From an uncultured Ruminococcus sp. (GTDB taxonomy: Bacteria; Bacillota; Clostridia; Oscillospirales; Ruminococcaceae): a stretch of DNA of 5,552 bases. Position 1 is the stretch's first letter, and each line of letters starts with the position of its first letter. The notes below the pieces were generated by a model. That model searched no databases. It had not been told where the DNA came from and saw only the letters and a program-made list of their open reading frames with translations. The stretch lies in the NCBI GenBank assembly GCA_937942105.1, contig CALDFS010000335.1, positions 1 through 5,552 of the forward strand, in the 5' to 3' direction. This document shows, piece by piece, positions 4,594-5,552 of this stretch. Made by a program: the position numbers and the translations under genes.

Positions 4594-5552
4594 TTAATGC
4601 ATTTTTCTAAGAACCATGACCGATATCGGCGGGACAAAAACGCCCTCGCAGTAAATTCCCATCGGGCGGTCAGATACCATCGTGTCGCTTACAAGCATTT
4701 CCCATTCGCCGTCCGGCAGTATAAATACCTTTGCCCTTGGGATGGGATTGACAAATATCAGAAGCTCCTCGCTCTCATCAAACAGGCGGAGCTGAATTGT
4801 GCCGTCTGAGGATGGCATTACCTCGGAATGATCCTCGATTTCCTCGTGCGCAGACATACGCAGCAGTGGGTGAGCTTTTCTGAACGCTATAAGTCCCTTT
4901 ATATATTCCGCTTCGGAGCTATTTTCATCCAGCATATACCATTTCATGGAATTTACGCTGTCCGGCGAGCGGTAGCTGTTGTGGTCAAATTCGCCATTTG
5001 CCAGCTGCTTGGAACGCAGAAACTCCTGTCCGGCGTGAAGAAAGGGCACTCCCTGAGCCAAAAGAACCAGAGCCGCCGCAAGACGCGCCATCTTTTTGCG
5101 GTCACGCAGGTTGGAGCCGCTGGCGGAAAGCGAAAGCTTGTCCCAAAGGGTAAGATTATCGTGGGCTTCGCAGTAGTTTATTATCTGGTAAGGGTCGCAA
5201 GCCCAAGCCTCCTGCCCTAAAAGACCGCTTATTACCGACGAGCGCAGATGATAGTTTCCGCTGATATACCCGCGCTCCACGTCGAAGAAGTTCGGACCTT
5301 TTATGGAGTCGCGGAAATTGTCGTTAAAATAAGCGAAATCAGGTGTTTTATAGGAGTTCTGCTTTGAAGCCGCAAGCTCGGAATTCAGAGCTATCGCTCC
5401 GCCCGACCATCCCTCGCCATATAGAATAACAGAAGGATTTATGCGCTTTAGCCGCTCGGCAAGTAAATTCAGGGTGTGAGCGTCCAGCACGGCCATCAGG
5501 TCGAAGCGGAAGCCGTCGATGTGATATTCCTGCGCCCAGTAGAGCACCGAGT
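4594..5552 (-). CDS. pulA: Type I pullulanase / glycogen debranching enzyme (GH13), C-terminal part, 5' end outside the window
   Basis: Hydrolyses alpha-1,6 branch points in pullulan, starch limit dextrins or glycogen. The visible 318 or so residues contain the second half of the GH13 catalytic barrel. The family motifs are HIDGFRFDLM with the nucleophile Asp near codon 5500-5502, LYGEGWSGG with the acid/base Glu near 5413-5415, and YCEAHDNLTLWDKL with the transition-state His-Asp near 5158-5163. The run GEGW followed by AHDNLTLWDK is typical of type I pullulanases rather than alpha-amylases or isoamylases. A short beta-rich C-terminal domain follows and ends at TAA. The visible end has no sorting signal or surface-anchoring domain, which fits an intracellular enzyme, but the N-terminus is missing so export cannot be judged. 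The frame stays open to the window edge; the GTG at 5547 is an internal Val codon, not a start. It lies 18 nt upstream of the dipeptidase gene, so the two are probably one operon. Confidence 0.9.
   Translation of the reverse strand, partial: SVLYWAQEYHIDGFRFDLMAVLDAHTLNLLAERLKRINPSVILYGEGWSGGAIALNSELAASKQNSYKTPDFAYFNDNFRDSIKGPNFFDVERGYISGNYHLRSSVISGLLGQEAWACDPYQIINYCEAHDNLTLWDKLSLSASGSNLRDRKKMARLAAALVLLAQGVPFLHAGQEFLRSKQLANGEFDHNSYRSPDSVNSMKWYMLDENSSEAEYIKGLIAFRKAHPLLRMSAHEEIEDHSEVMPSSDGTIQLRLFDESEELLIFVNPIPRAKVFILPDGEWEMLVSDTMVSDRPMGIYCEGVFVPPISVMVLRKMH

Overview
The window carries four protein-coding loci, all on the minus strand, so transcription runs from high to low coordinates. Protein families, Shine-Dalgarno use (AAGGAGG, AGGAGA, AAGGAG), GTG and TTG starts and roughly balanced base composition suggest a low-to-mid GC Gram-positive anaerobe. 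A gut Clostridia lineage (Ruminococcaceae/Oscillospiraceae-like) is my best guess. This is inference from gene families; no marker gene here fixes the taxon.

In the order of transcription: (1) the 3' part of a type I pullulanase (GH13), cut by the window edge at 5552; (2) 18 nt further on, a complete PepV-type M20 dipeptidase with intact metal and catalytic residues; (3) after an 87-nt gap holding a perfect 12-bp GC-rich inverted repeat, a 147-codon YbaK/EbsC-type aminoacyl-tRNA deacylase-like protein starting at GTG; (4) after a 574-nt non-coding stretch, a large 'predicted ATPase of the ABC class' (PF09818-like) starting at TTG. The fourth gene is broken by a one-base deletion in a G run inside its own Walker A motif.

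The 574-nt gap is the most interesting part. On the minus strand it holds a near-consensus promoter (TTGACA, 17 nt, TAATAT with extended -10 TGC), a GNRA-capped hairpin at the predicted 5' end, a perfect Shine-Dalgarno with an 18-codon ORF, two copies of a GGGCGCACTA-containing repeat 121 nt apart, and an intrinsic terminator just upstream of the ATPase ribosome binding site. This reads either as a transcription-attenuation leader for the ATPase gene or as a self-contained RNA of about 320 nt. I cannot tell which from sequence alone.

The pullulanase and peptidase are ordinary intracellular degradation enzymes (alpha-glucan debranching, dipeptide cleavage) and look co-transcribed. The deacylase-like gene may be reached by read-through. 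The ATPase appears to be a separate unit with its own promoter. Beyond the leader I see no mobile element, CRISPR array, tRNA or rRNA.
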